A program made the position numbers and the translations under genes. Positions 8,972 to 17,209 of a DNA stretch of 64,000 nt are shown in pieces. Source of the stretch: Brachybacterium halotolerans. GTDB taxonomy: Bacteria; Actinomycetota; Actinomycetes; Actinomycetales; Dermabacteraceae. The notes below the pieces were generated by a model that was not told the DNA's origin, searched no databases, and saw only the letters and a list, made by a program, of their open reading frames with translations. Location: positions 322,093-386,092 of the forward strand of contig NZ_JAEDAJ010000002.1 in assembly GCF_016623465.1 (NCBI RefSeq), read 5' to 3'. Each line of letters opens with the position of its first letter. Position 1 is the stretch's first letter.

Positions 8972-8996
8972 TTAGTTTTGTGACTGGAGAAAAGAA
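8972..8996. promoter_or_regulatory. Putative ROK operator, copy 2
   Basis: Left arm TTAGTTTTGTG, centre ACT, right arm GGAGAAAAGAA, with the same 25-bp length and centre position as copies 1 and 3. It is located 25 bp upstream of the ROK start and 38 bp upstream of the sulfatase 2 start, so it could control both genes. The right arm matches the other copies better than the left arm. Confidence 0.68.
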
Positions 8997-9034
8997 CGCG
9001 GACCGAGTCCGCACCGAGAACGAGAGGGGTCCCC

Positions 9035-10486
9035 GTGCCCACACGACGACGTCCGAATATCGTCATGATCCTGACCGACGATCACGCCTCGCATTCGATC
9101 AGCGCCTACGGGTCGCTCGTCAACACGACGCCGCGGATCGACGAGATCGGACAGGCGGGCGTGCGTTTCGAGAACTGCTTCGCGACCAACGCCCTGTGCT
9201 CACCGAGCCGGGCATCGATCCTCACCGGAACGTACTCGCACATCAACGGGGTCTCGACGCTGGTCACACCCATCGACGCCTCGCAGCCGACGTTCGTCTC
9301 ACAGCTCAAGGCGGCCGGCTACCGCACGGCGATGGTCGGCAAGTGGCACATGGGCCATGGAGGGGAGCACGACCCCCAGGACTTCGACTACTGGGACGTG
9401 CTGAGCGGATCCGAGGGCCAGGGGGAGTACTGGAACCCCCTCTTCCTCAGCGCCGAGGGCGAGAGGACGGTCGAGGGATACGCGACCGATGTCATCACCG
9501 ACATGGCGACGAACTGGGTGGACGCGCTCGACGGCGAAGACCCGTGGTGCGTCCTCATCTACCACAAGGCGCCCCATCGTCCCTGGCATCCGAAGCCCGA
9601 GCACGCGGACCGTCACAAGCGCGAGATCCCGCTCCCGGCGACCTTCGAGGACGACCTCTCGACGCGGTCCGCGTCGTCCCGACGCGCGCTGATGCGCCTC
9701 GCAGAGAACCTGAACCGCGACGACCTCAAGGAGGACCCGCCCGAGGGCCTCACGTACGAGCAGGCCGCGGTGTGGAAGTACCAGCGGTTCATGGAGGACT
9801 ACCTCGCGTGCGTGGACAGCGTCGACGAGAACGTGGGCAGGGTCATCGACTGGCTGAAGGCCCGTGGGGACTTCGACGACACCGTGCTGATGTACGCCTC
9901 CGATCAGGGGTTCTTCCTCGGCGATCACGGCTGGTTCGACAAGCGGTTCATGTACGAGGAGTCGCTGCGCATGCCGCTGCTCATGAGCTATCCCCACGGG
10001 TTCGCCGGACAGCAGGTGCATGAGGGGCTGGTCTCGAACGTCGACTGGGCGCAGACGATCCTCGATGCGGCCGGGGTCGAGAGCCACGAACGCATGCAGG
10101 GCCGCAGCTTCTGGTCGGATCTCACAGGAGACGAGGACGGCCCCTCGCCCGCCGAGGGCATCTACTACCGGTACTGGGAGCACGACGACACGTTCCACCG
10201 CGCCCCGGCCCACTACGGCTACCGCACGGACCGCTACAAGATCATCTACTTCTACAACGACGGGCTCGGCCTGCCGGGATGCGGCCCCTTCACCTACCCC
10301 CCGGAGTGGGAGCTCTACGACCTCCACGAAGATCCTCAGGAGCTGCACAACGTCTATGACGCACCGGGATACGCGACCATCCGCGAGGAGCTCAAGGCTG
10401 CGATGTGGCGCGAACAGGAACGCCTCGGCGATGCTCCGCACGCGAGTCAGCCGCGCCCCGTGGCGCTCGAGAGCGCAGGCGCCTGA
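9035..10486 (+). CDS. Type I sulfatase (sulfatase 2)
   Basis: A 483-aa sulfatase starting at a GTG preceded by GAGAGGGG. The metal-binding strand is PNIVMILTDDH, the nucleophile Cys55 sits in CSPSRASILTG, and GKWHMGHGG gives the Lys/His pair typical of the active site. YASDQGFFLGDHGWFDKRFM carries the Asp/Gln and Lys residues of N-acetylglucosamine-6-sulfatase or iduronate-2-sulfatase-like enzymes. There is no signal peptide or membrane segment, so a cytosolic location is predicted. It is divergent from the ROK gene and shares operator copy 2. Substrate class (GAG-derived sulfated sugar) is a guess from motif similarity. Confidence 0.92.
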   Translation: MPTRRRPNIVMILTDDHASHSISAYGSLVNTTPRIDEIGQAGVRFENCFATNALCSPSRASILTGTYSHINGVSTLVTPIDASQPTFVSQLKAAGYRTAMVGKWHMGHGGEHDPQDFDYWDVLSGSEGQGEYWNPLFLSAEGERTVEGYATDVITDMATNWVDALDGEDPWCVLIYHKAPHRPWHPKPEHADRHKREIPLPATFEDDLSTRSASSRRALMRLAENLNRDDLKEDPPEGLTYEQAAVWKYQRFMEDYLACVDSVDENVGRVIDWLKARGDFDDTVLMYASDQGFFLGDHGWFDKRFMYEESLRMPLLMSYPHGFAGQQVHEGLVSNVDWAQTILDAAGVESHERMQGRSFWSDLTGDEDGPSPAEGIYYRYWEHDDTFHRAPAHYGYRTDRYKIIYFYNDGLGLPGCGPFTYPPEWELYDLHEDPQELHNVYDAPGYATIREELKAAMWREQERLGDAPHASQPRPVALESAGA

Positions 10487-10517
10487 GCCCTCGAGGGCCC
10501 GACGCGCGTCACCAGGA

Positions 10518-10558
10518 GGGGGGGGGGGGGGGGGGGGGGGGGCCCCCCCCCCCCCCCC
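10518..10558. repeat. G25-C16 homopolymer tract between convergent sulfatase genes
   Basis: Twenty-five consecutive G residues (10518-10542) are followed directly by sixteen C residues (10543-10558), with short complementary flanks (GGAG before, CTCC after). The strand can fold into an almost pure G-C hairpin or form G-quadruplexes. It lies between the ends of two convergent genes, so it could terminate transcription both ways. A tract of this kind is also a classic site of polymerase slippage or assembly error, and its exact length should not be trusted. Confidence 0.8.
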
Positions 10559-10599
10559 TCCCCGTTACGGGGTCCACACCGGCGACACCTCCGGCGCAT

Positions 10600-12156
10600 T
10601 CACCCCGCCGCGAGGAGCCCTCGCATGCGCTCCCAGGGGATCACGCCGTGCGCATCGGCCCATTCCTGCCACGACCCGGCGAGCTCCGCGACAAGGTCCG
10701 GGTGCGCGTGCGCGAGGTTCGTCAGCTCGGACCTGTCGCTGTCGAGGTCGTAGAGCTCCCACGGCGAGTCCGCCTCGCGCACGATCTTCCAACGACCGGC
10801 GCGGGCGGCGCAGTTGCCGATGTGCTCCCAGAACAGCGGCCGCGTCTCGTCGCCGGGCTCGGCACCGCGCAGAACACCGAGCATGGAGACGCCAGGGCCC
10901 GCGGGCACCGCCACGCCGGCGGCCTCAGCCAGGGTCGGCAGCACATCGGTGAGCTGATGGGGGGCCTCGAGGATCCGACCGCCGCTCAGCGACCCGCCCG
11001 GCCACGAGACGATGAAGGGCGTCGCGATGCCCCCCTCGTGCACCCAGCGCTTGTAGAACCGGAAGGGCGTGTTCGAGAGGTTCGCCCAGGCGGCCCCGTA
11101 GCTCGCGAACGTGTCGTCGCCGCCGGGCACGATCTCGGGGCGGTTGCCGATACGCATGGGGCGACCATCGAGAGTCTCCGACGGCTGGCGCTCGAGGAAG
11201 TGAGGGGCGTCCGCAGGAGGCAGCTCCTCTGCGCATGCCCCGTTGTCCGAGAGGAACACGATGATCGTGTCCTGCAGGGCTCCGCTGTCCTCCAGCTGAC
11301 GGAGCACGGCGCCGATCCCTCGGTCCATCGCCTCGACCTGAGCGGCGTACACGGCCATCCGCCGCGACTCCCATGCCGGGTCGCTCGCGTCGTCCCAGGC
11401 GGGCTGCTGGGGGTCTCGCGGGCTGAGCCCCGCGCGCTCGTCGACCACACCCTCGGCGAGCATCCGCTCGTAGCGCTGCTGGCGCAGGGCGTCCCACCCG
11501 GCGGCGTAGACCTCCTCGTATCCGGCGATGTCCTCTTCTCGTGCGTGCAGGGGCCAGTGCGGCGCATTGAACGCGAGGTAGAGGAAGAACGGATCGTCCG
11601 TCCGGGCATGGCTTCGCACGAACGAAGCCGCGCGCTGCGAGATCGCATCCGTGAGGTAGTAGTCCGGGTCCTGCGGCGCCTCCAGCTTCCGCTCTCCGTC
11701 CCACAGATGCCGGGGGTGGAAGTAGTCGTCAGCACCCGGGATGATCCCGTAGAACTCATCGAAGCCGCGGCGCGTCGGGAAGGTCTCGTTGACCTCGGCC
11801 GTGCGCCCCGTCAGGTGCCACTTCCCGAAGAGCCCGGTCGTATACCCGCCCTCGCGGAAGAGCTCGGCCATCGTCGGCACATCCTGCCGGATCTCTCCGG
11901 GGTAACCACCCCTCTCCTCCTGCCGATCCGTGAGCACGCCGATCCCCGTGCTGTGCGGATGGCGCCCCGTGAGCAGGCTCGCCCGGGACGGGCTGCAGCG
12001 CGCCGTGTTGTAGAAGCCGCTGAGGCGCACTCCGTCCCGCGCGAGGCGGTCGAGGTGGGGCGTGCGGATCTCTCCGCCGTAGCAACCGAGGTCCGAGAAG
12101 CCGAGATCGTCGGCCAGGATCAGCAGGACATTGGGGTGGGCCTCCGAGGCGCGCAT
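10600..12156 (-). CDS. Type I sulfatase, arylsulfatase-like (sulfatase 3)
   Basis: A 518-aa arylsulfatase-type enzyme. The metal site is PNVLLILADDLGFSDLGCYG, Cys54 lies in CSPSRASLLTGRHPHSTG, and GKWHL plus IVFLSDNGACAEELP complete the active site. C-terminal WELYDLDSDRSELTNLA is typical of S1 arylsulfatases. The ATG at 12156 is preferred because an upstream in-frame GTG (12207) lies inside operator copy 3; GGAG lies 4 bp before the chosen ATG. There is no export signal, so it is predicted cytosolic. It is convergent with sulfatase 2 across the G/C tract, and the palindrome in front predicts ROK control. Confidence 0.91.
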   Translation of the reverse strand: MRASEAHPNVLLILADDLGFSDLGCYGGEIRTPHLDRLARDGVRLSGFYNTARCSPSRASLLTGRHPHSTGIGVLTDRQEERGGYPGEIRQDVPTMAELFREGGYTTGLFGKWHLTGRTAEVNETFPTRRGFDEFYGIIPGADDYFHPRHLWDGERKLEAPQDPDYYLTDAISQRAASFVRSHARTDDPFFLYLAFNAPHWPLHAREEDIAGYEEVYAAGWDALRQQRYERMLAEGVVDERAGLSPRDPQQPAWDDASDPAWESRRMAVYAAQVEAMDRGIGAVLRQLEDSGALQDTIIVFLSDNGACAEELPPADAPHFLERQPSETLDGRPMRIGNRPEIVPGGDDTFASYGAAWANLSNTPFRFYKRWVHEGGIATPFIVSWPGGSLSGGRILEAPHQLTDVLPTLAEAAGVAVPAGPGVSMLGVLRGAEPGDETRPLFWEHIGNCAARAGRWKIVREADSPWELYDLDSDRSELTNLAHAHPDLVAELAGSWQEWADAHGVIPWERMRGLLAAG

Positions 12157-12194
12157 ACGGCTCCGTACCCGTCGTGATGACACGACGTCTCGAT

Positions 12195-12219
12195 TTCTAT
12201 TCGTCACTGGAGAAACTAA
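12195..12219. promoter_or_regulatory. Putative ROK operator, copy 3
   Basis: Left arm TTCTATTCGTC, centre ACT, right arm GGAGAAACTAA. It is located 38 bp upstream of the sulfatase 3 ATG. The spacing of the arms and the GGAG-AA--AA right-arm core are shared with copies 1 and 2. The right arm is the closest to an ideal half-site. Confidence 0.68.
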
Positions 12220-12365
12220 TTCTCCCAGATGCCCCCGTCAAGCCCTCGCGCACCCTGAGGGCGCTGACGGCCCGACGCCCGCGGGGCCCGCAGAGCCCGG
12301 CAGCGACGAAGGGGCGCAGGCACGCACCTCCGGACGGGCGCTGGCCGCAGCGGGGGCGCTGCCGC

Positions 12366-12890
12366 TCACCGCACCGAGCGGATGAATTGGTTGATGATCG
12401 CCCCCAGGCTTCCGATGATCTCCCACCGATGAAGAGCGCGGGGTAGTTCTCCCCTCCCCCGCCGATCATCAGGAAGAGTGACGCGGTCACCGGAACGAGG
12501 GTCTGCGGCAGCACGTTGGCCAGGTGCAGGACGCCCATGTCCTTCGCGACGTCCTTGCGGGACGGGAGGACTTCGGCGATCAGCGCCCGGTCCACTGCCC
12601 GGTACACCCCGTTGGCGAGTCCCGCCAGCGCGATGGCCACGAGCAACACGGAGAAGCTCGGCGAGATCGCCGCGACGATGTGGGCGAGGGCGACGATCAG
12701 GGCGGAGATCAGAACGCAGATCTTGCGTCGACGGATCTTGTCCGAGACCCATCCTCCGGCGACGCTGGCAGCCACGGTGCACACGGTGAGCACCGTCGTC
12801 GTGGCGAGGACGGCCGTGCCGATGGTCGCATCGGTGCACCCGAAGCGGGAGTCGGAAGCGGGGCACGTCAGCCCTCGACTGAGTGCGATC
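12366..12890 (-). pseudogene. MFS transporter remnant (C-terminal half, frameshifted)
   Basis: The reading frame ending near 12425 encodes membrane-transporter sequence: VAGGWVSDKIRRRK, then a helix LISALIVALAHIVAAI, then the AVDRALIAEVLPSRKDVAKD loop typical of actinobacterial MFS proteins. At about 12422-12430 the homology moves to another frame and continues as IIGSLGAIINQFIRSVR to a stop at 12366, so there is a frameshift near the C-terminus. The N-terminal half is missing. The fragment joins directly to a truncated TetR gene upstream. It is probably the remains of a third importer of this island. Confidence 0.8.
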
Positions 12891-13157
12891 CTTCACGAGC
12901 AGATACCTCAGGAGGGCCACGGCCCCTCCCTCGAAGCGGATCCTTCGGAGCGTCTGCGCACGAGAGGTGTTGCGCTCTCCCAGGAGCGCCATGAGCAGCC
13001 CTTCATTCGTCCCGAAGCGGCGCAGGAACCCCTGCACGCTGATCCCCACTGCTGCAGCGATCTCCTGCAGAGATCCTTGCCGGTACGCGCGCCGCCCGAA
13101 GACCTCCTCCACGGCGGCGAGTATCTGCGTACGGCGCTCGACCGGCGAAAGACGCAC
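12891..13157 (-). pseudogene. TetR-family regulator remnant (DNA-binding domain only)
   Basis: From the GTG at 13157 about 89 residues read as a TetR N-terminal domain, with ERRTQILAAVEEVFGRRAYR followed by the HTH GSLQEIAAAVGISVQGFLRRFG. After LLRYLLVKD the frame becomes Arg-rich nonsense, because another frame takes over with MFS sequence. The ligand-binding domain is therefore lost. A deletion that fused a regulator gene to the end of a neighbouring transporter gene is the simplest explanation. A short DNA-binding peptide could still be made. Confidence 0.78.
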
Positions 13158-13246
13158 CCGGGCCGAGGTGTGTCGTCACGCCTCCAGCATCCCACGGCTG
13201 CCCGGGTGCGCGCCTGGAGCTCACCTCTGGCCCCCATGAGCTGACC

Positions 13247-14989
13247 TCACCGCGCAGCCAGCGCCTCCCCCACCCGCCGCAGCTGCGCGACGCTCACGAG
13301 CCCGGCGGCGGCCATGTCGTACAGGGTCATGCCCGCCGGCACGTTGACGGCCTCGGTGTGGACGACGCCCGGGACCTCGCGGGCGAGCGCCTCGCGGACA
13401 TGGGAGCGCGAGGCGAGCTCGAGCAGCGGGAGCCCGAGCAGATCGGCACCGGGCAGCTCCTCCCGTGAGGGCATGGCGATCGCCATCTCCGCGGCGCGCT
13501 CGGCGTGCGCGCGGGCCAGCAGATGCTCGGTCGTCACCTCGCCCTCGAGGGGAAGGCCGAGGCGCTCGTACTGGCTGCGCGGTGCATCCGCGGCGCGCAT
13601 CGCCTCGACGAGCTGGCCGGCCATCCGCAGCTCGACCTCGTCGTCGAGGATCGGCGAGTGCTGATCTGGATCGGCCTCCAGGTCGAACAGCAGTGTGCCG
13701 TGCTGCCAGGGGTTCATCCAGCCGCCGAGCGCGTCCATCCGCATGGTGCGCAGTCCCTTGGTGAATGCGAAGGGCTCGGCGGGCTCCCATGCGGCGAGCT
13801 CATCGACCCCGAAGCGCGAGCGCATGTGCGTGGGCATCAGCGTGAACTCCTCGAGCGGGGCGTTGTCCCTGCCCGCGCTCGAGCGCATGTACACGTACCG
13901 GCCATCGGTGATGTTCACGTGCCCGCCGTGGACGCCGAACAGGGCGGTGCGCTCGCGGGCCGAAGGATGCGCGAGGTCCCGTCCCTGCATGTCGGGGGTG
14001 GGCTCGATGCCGAAGTAGCGCAGCATCGTGGGGGCGATGTCGATGGTCTGGGCGAGATCGCCGCAGCGCTCGTCGGCCGCACCGGCGCGCGGGTCCCACA
14101 GGAACATCGGCAGGTGCACGAGCTCGTTGAACCAGGGCTGCACGGACTTCGCCCACCAGCCGTGCTCGCCGAGCAGGAAGCCGTGGTCGGTGTTGACGAT
14201 GAGCATCGTGTCATCCCACAGACCGTGGGAGTCCATGGCGTCCAGCACCCGCCCCAGCGAGCGGTCGCACATCGAGACCAGCGCCGCGTATTCGCGGCGG
14301 GCATGCTCGACCTGCGCCTCGGGCTCGGTGACCTTCTGATATCCGGGCCAGTCGAAGGTGGGGCCGTCGTACTGGTGGGGGTAGAGATCCTTGTAGGCCT
14401 GGTGGCTGAAGAAGGGCTCGTGCGGGTCGAACAGCTCGATCTGCAGCATCCAGTCGTCGGCCGCCGCGTTGGTGTCGATGAAGTGGATGCCCGCATCGAC
14501 CGTGCGGGTCTGCGAGTGCTCGGCCTCGGTCGCCATGTATGTGCGGTTCACGCTGTCCTGGGCGACCATGCGCTCGTGCAGCGGGGCGTCGGGGGCGCTC
14601 TGCGCGACCACGCCCTTCCACGGATCCCCCTCCTGACCACGGAAGAACTCCCAGGTCGAGTACCGGGTGTGGTACGTGGCGCCGCCGTCCTCCCAGTAGT
14701 GCGGGTGGTCGGAGGCGAGGTGCGTGTGGACACCGTGGTCCTTGAGGATCTGCGGCATCGAGTCGTCGAAGGGCTCGAGCGGACCCCAGGAGCGGTGCAG
14801 GAAGTTGTACCGGCCGGTGTGCATCTCCCGGCGGGCGGGCATGCACGGCATCGAGCCCGCGTAGAAGTTCTCGAAGGTCACGGCGCGCTGGGCGAGGCGG
14901 GCGAAGTTCGGAGCCTGCACGATCGTGTCGCGGTACTGCTCGAGCATGTGCCGGTTCAGGCTGTCGAACATCAGGATGATGGCCTTCAT
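13247..14989 (-). CDS. Sulfatase family protein with C-M-P-A-R active site (sulfatase 4)
   Basis: A 580-aa protein starting at an ATG that overlaps the PadR stop (ATGA). The N-terminus MKAIILMFDSLNRHMLEQY holds a metal-binding Asp and a Ser/Asn pair instead of the usual DD. The nucleophile Cys49 is in CMPARREMHTGR, which keeps the CxPxR core recognised by FGE but has Ala for Ser. TDHGFLLGEHGWWAKS carries the second Asp/His pair. A roughly 110-residue C-terminal extension after LFDLEADPDQHSPI is Ala/Glu/Leu-rich and unassigned. No signal peptide is seen. Co-transcription with PadR makes it a member of a second regulatory unit in the island; the substrate is unknown. Confidence 0.86.
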   Translation of the reverse strand: MKAIILMFDSLNRHMLEQYRDTIVQAPNFARLAQRAVTFENFYAGSMPCMPARREMHTGRYNFLHRSWGPLEPFDDSMPQILKDHGVHTHLASDHPHYWEDGGATYHTRYSTWEFFRGQEGDPWKGVVAQSAPDAPLHERMVAQDSVNRTYMATEAEHSQTRTVDAGIHFIDTNAAADDWMLQIELFDPHEPFFSHQAYKDLYPHQYDGPTFDWPGYQKVTEPEAQVEHARREYAALVSMCDRSLGRVLDAMDSHGLWDDTMLIVNTDHGFLLGEHGWWAKSVQPWFNELVHLPMFLWDPRAGAADERCGDLAQTIDIAPTMLRYFGIEPTPDMQGRDLAHPSARERTALFGVHGGHVNITDGRYVYMRSSAGRDNAPLEEFTLMPTHMRSRFGVDELAAWEPAEPFAFTKGLRTMRMDALGGWMNPWQHGTLLFDLEADPDQHSPILDDEVELRMAGQLVEAMRAADAPRSQYERLGLPLEGEVTTEHLLARAHAERAAEMAIAMPSREELPGADLLGLPLLELASRSHVREALAREVPGVVHTEAVNVPAGMTLYDMAAAGLVSVAQLRRVGEALAAR

Positions 14990-15609
14990 CGGGCGCGCTC
15001 CTCGGTGGTCTGCGGGTCGTCGGACTGCACTGCGGGCCTCCTCGGCGAGAGCGAGGGCGCATCCTGGATCTGATCGCGCAGCGCCGCGATCCGCGCGATG
15101 TGCGCGTCCTTGGCCTCCGCTCCGGCACGGTGGGACCACTCCCCGACCGCGTCCGCCAGCTCCTCGTCGAAGGGCAGCTCCGGGGTGCGCTCGAGGCGCC
15201 TGTCGCGGAACCGGTAGCGCGCGACCTCCTGGGTGCGCGCCGCGAGCTCCGTGTCCAGGAGACCGATCAGGTCATCCCGCGACATGAACCCGGCGAAGGC
15301 CAGACGCGCCTGGAGATCCGGTTCCTCGAAGCGCGTGGGCGGGCTGTACGGGCCGGTGAGCCAGTCGAGGAAGACGGTCGACCCCTCCTCGGTGAGGCGG
15401 TAGCGCTTCGCGTCCGTCGCACCGGGACGCGGCTCGACGTCGTGCACGACCCACCCGCGCTGCTCCATGCCTGCGAGCGAGCGGTAGACCTGGCTCATCT
15501 GCGTGTTGGCACGCAGGAATCGGCCGTGGGTGTCCATGTACTTCTTGAGGTCGTAGCCGGTCGCGGGCTTCATGGCCAGCACACCGAGCAGCAGGTGCTC
15601 GAGCTTCAA
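14986..15609 (-). CDS. PadR family transcriptional regulator
   Basis: A 207-aa protein. The TTG at 15609 is chosen because a perfect AAGGAGG lies five bases upstream. The N-terminal PadR winged helix is LKLEHLLLGVLAMKPATGYD followed by TQMSQVYRSLAGMEQRGWV and the wing TDAKRYRLTEEG. The C-terminal region is a helical Vir_Cterm-type dimerisation domain. It is translationally coupled to sulfatase 4 and divergent from the second MFS gene. A palindrome centred on ACATGT 39 bp before the start suits a PadR operator, so it likely represses both directions until a small ligand binds. Confidence 0.9.
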   Translation of the reverse strand: MKLEHLLLGVLAMKPATGYDLKKYMDTHGRFLRANTQMSQVYRSLAGMEQRGWVVHDVEPRPGATDAKRYRLTEEGSTVFLDWLTGPYSPPTRFEEPDLQARLAFAGFMSRDDLIGLLDTELAARTQEVARYRFRDRRLERTPELPFDEELADAVGEWSHRAGAEAKDAHIARIAALRDQIQDAPSLSPRRPAVQSDDPQTTEERAR

Positions 15610-15647
15610 CGCGTCCTCCTTCGGAGCTGCAGCTGTGGCTTCCCCAC

Positions 15648-15713
15648 CATTACACATGTGGAATGGATTGCGCAACGGAGCACCTCCGGACGATCCATTG
15701 ACGGAACCGTTCC
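15648..15713. promoter_or_regulatory. Two palindromes in the PadR/MFS divergent promoter region
   Basis: First, 15648-15665 reads CATTACACATGTGGAATG, an 18-bp palindrome with one mismatched pair, centred on ACATGT; known PadR operators contain ATGT and ACAT half-sites. Second, 15703-15713 is GGAAC-C-GTTCC, a perfect 5-bp inverted repeat around one base. Both lie between PadR and the MFS gene. Assigning them to PadR is inference. Confidence 0.6.
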
Positions 15714-15842
15714 AGTTGTGTCATCGTCTGCGCAGCAGGGCATTCGCATTGTGTCATGCCCGACGCGGAAGCCCCCGTCGGCCCGGACCGCTCGTCGGCG
15801 AGCAGTCACGCCCCGCACCTGACGACGACGACAGGAGTCACC

Positions 15843-17198
15843 ATGACCCATCCCGCACAGGGCACGGCTGCACCCGCACTCGAACCCACCGGACCCGCCC
15901 CCTCCACGAAGGTGCCCCACCGCTGGCGGAACCTCATCACGATCACCGGCGCCGAGGTCGTGGACAACACCGAGGCCGGCCTGTTGAACACTCTCTTCCC
16001 CTCGATCGCCGCCGCGCTGCGCCTCGACAACGGCCACCTGGGCATCCTCAGCGCCCTGGGCAAGTTCGCGGCGATCCCGTTCGGTCCGATGTGGGTCTGG
16101 ATCGCCACGCGGATCGGCCGCAAGCAGGCGCTCGTCCTCAACAACGTCATCGGCGGACTGCTCGGCATCGCCGCCGGCATGTCCCCGGGCTTCATCACCC
16201 TGCTGCTGTTCAACACGCTCCTGGCCGGCACCGTGAGCTCGGGCCAGCCGCTGACGAACGCCATCATCGCCGATTCCTTCGACGAGCGGTCCCGGGCGCG
16301 GGCCACCGGGTACTACTACGGCATCCTCACCGCCGTGTCCTCGTTCATCGGCCCCGTCCTCGCCCTGTTCTCCGGGCACCCCGACGGCTGGCGCTGGGGC
16401 ATGTGGATCATCGGCGGGATCTGCCTGTTGTCGTCCCTGCTGATCTCCGCCTTCTACCACGAGCCCGGCATCGGCGCGGCCGAGGCGCAGCTCGCCGATC
16501 TCGATGAGTCGCGACGCGCGTCCAAGGTGACCGTCCGCGGCGTCCTCGCGCTCTTCCGCATCCCCACCTTCTCGATCATGATGCTCTCGCGACTGCTCTC
16601 GGGGCACCTCCTGATCACCGTCTTCGGCATCCAGTTCCTCGTCACCGAGCGAGGGTTCTCCAACGCCACCGCCGCGACGGTCCTCGTGCCCTTCGGACTG
16701 GGGTACGTGATCGCCACCTTCCTCAGCGGCTACGCCGTCGAGCTGCTCGACAGACTCCTCCCCGACCACGGACGCGTCGTGTTCATCCAGGCGGCCCAGT
16801 TCCTCTTCGCGATCGCCGCGCTTCTCGGCACTCAGTTCGAGTGGGGCTCGATCGGCGTGTACGCGATCTTCTGGGCGCTGTTCGGGGCGACGCAGGGCAT
16901 GAACCCGCCGGTGAACCGCCCGATCGTCATGTCCGTGGTCCTGCCGGAGCTGCGGGGCCAGGCCTTCGCGATCTTCCTGACGTTCTTCCAGACGATCGCC
17001 TGGGCGCTGTTCTCGCTCTCCGCCGGGTACCTCGCCGAGGCCCTGGGCATCCAGGGCGTGTTCTTCTGGGTGCTGTTCGTGCTCATGGCCGTCAACGGGG
17101 TCATCCTCGGCGCCCTCTACTTCACCTACCCTCGGGACGCCCGGAGGGTCACCGACGAGCTCGAGGCGCGTCGTCGCAGCGCCGCGCCCTCCGCCTGA
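15843..17198 (+). CDS. MFS transporter (second of sulfatase island)
   Basis: A 451-aa, 12-helix MFS permease starting at an ATG with GGAG five bases upstream. TM1 carries TGAEVVDNTEAGLLNTLFPS and loop 2-3 has TRIGRKQAL; the fourth helix region has SSGQPLTNAIIADSF. The family is clearly different from the sugar porter at 6296, with no PESPR or PETKG motifs. Its stop is 11 bp before sulfatase 5, so the two form an operon and are presumably functionally linked: uptake of a sulfated compound followed by cytosolic desulfation. The substrate cannot be read from sequence. Confidence 0.9.
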   Translation: MTHPAQGTAAPALEPTGPAPSTKVPHRWRNLITITGAEVVDNTEAGLLNTLFPSIAAALRLDNGHLGILSALGKFAAIPFGPMWVWIATRIGRKQALVLNNVIGGLLGIAAGMSPGFITLLLFNTLLAGTVSSGQPLTNAIIADSFDERSRARATGYYYGILTAVSSFIGPVLALFSGHPDGWRWGMWIIGGICLLSSLLISAFYHEPGIGAAEAQLADLDESRRASKVTVRGVLALFRIPTFSIMMLSRLLSGHLLITVFGIQFLVTERGFSNATAATVLVPFGLGYVIATFLSGYAVELLDRLLPDHGRVVFIQAAQFLFAIAALLGTQFEWGSIGVYAIFWALFGATQGMNPPVNRPIVMSVVLPELRGQAFAIFLTFFQTIAWALFSLSAGYLAEALGIQGVFFWVLFVLMAVNGVILGALYFTYPRDARRVTDELEARRRSAAPSA

Positions 17199-17209
17199 AA
17201 GGACCTCGG

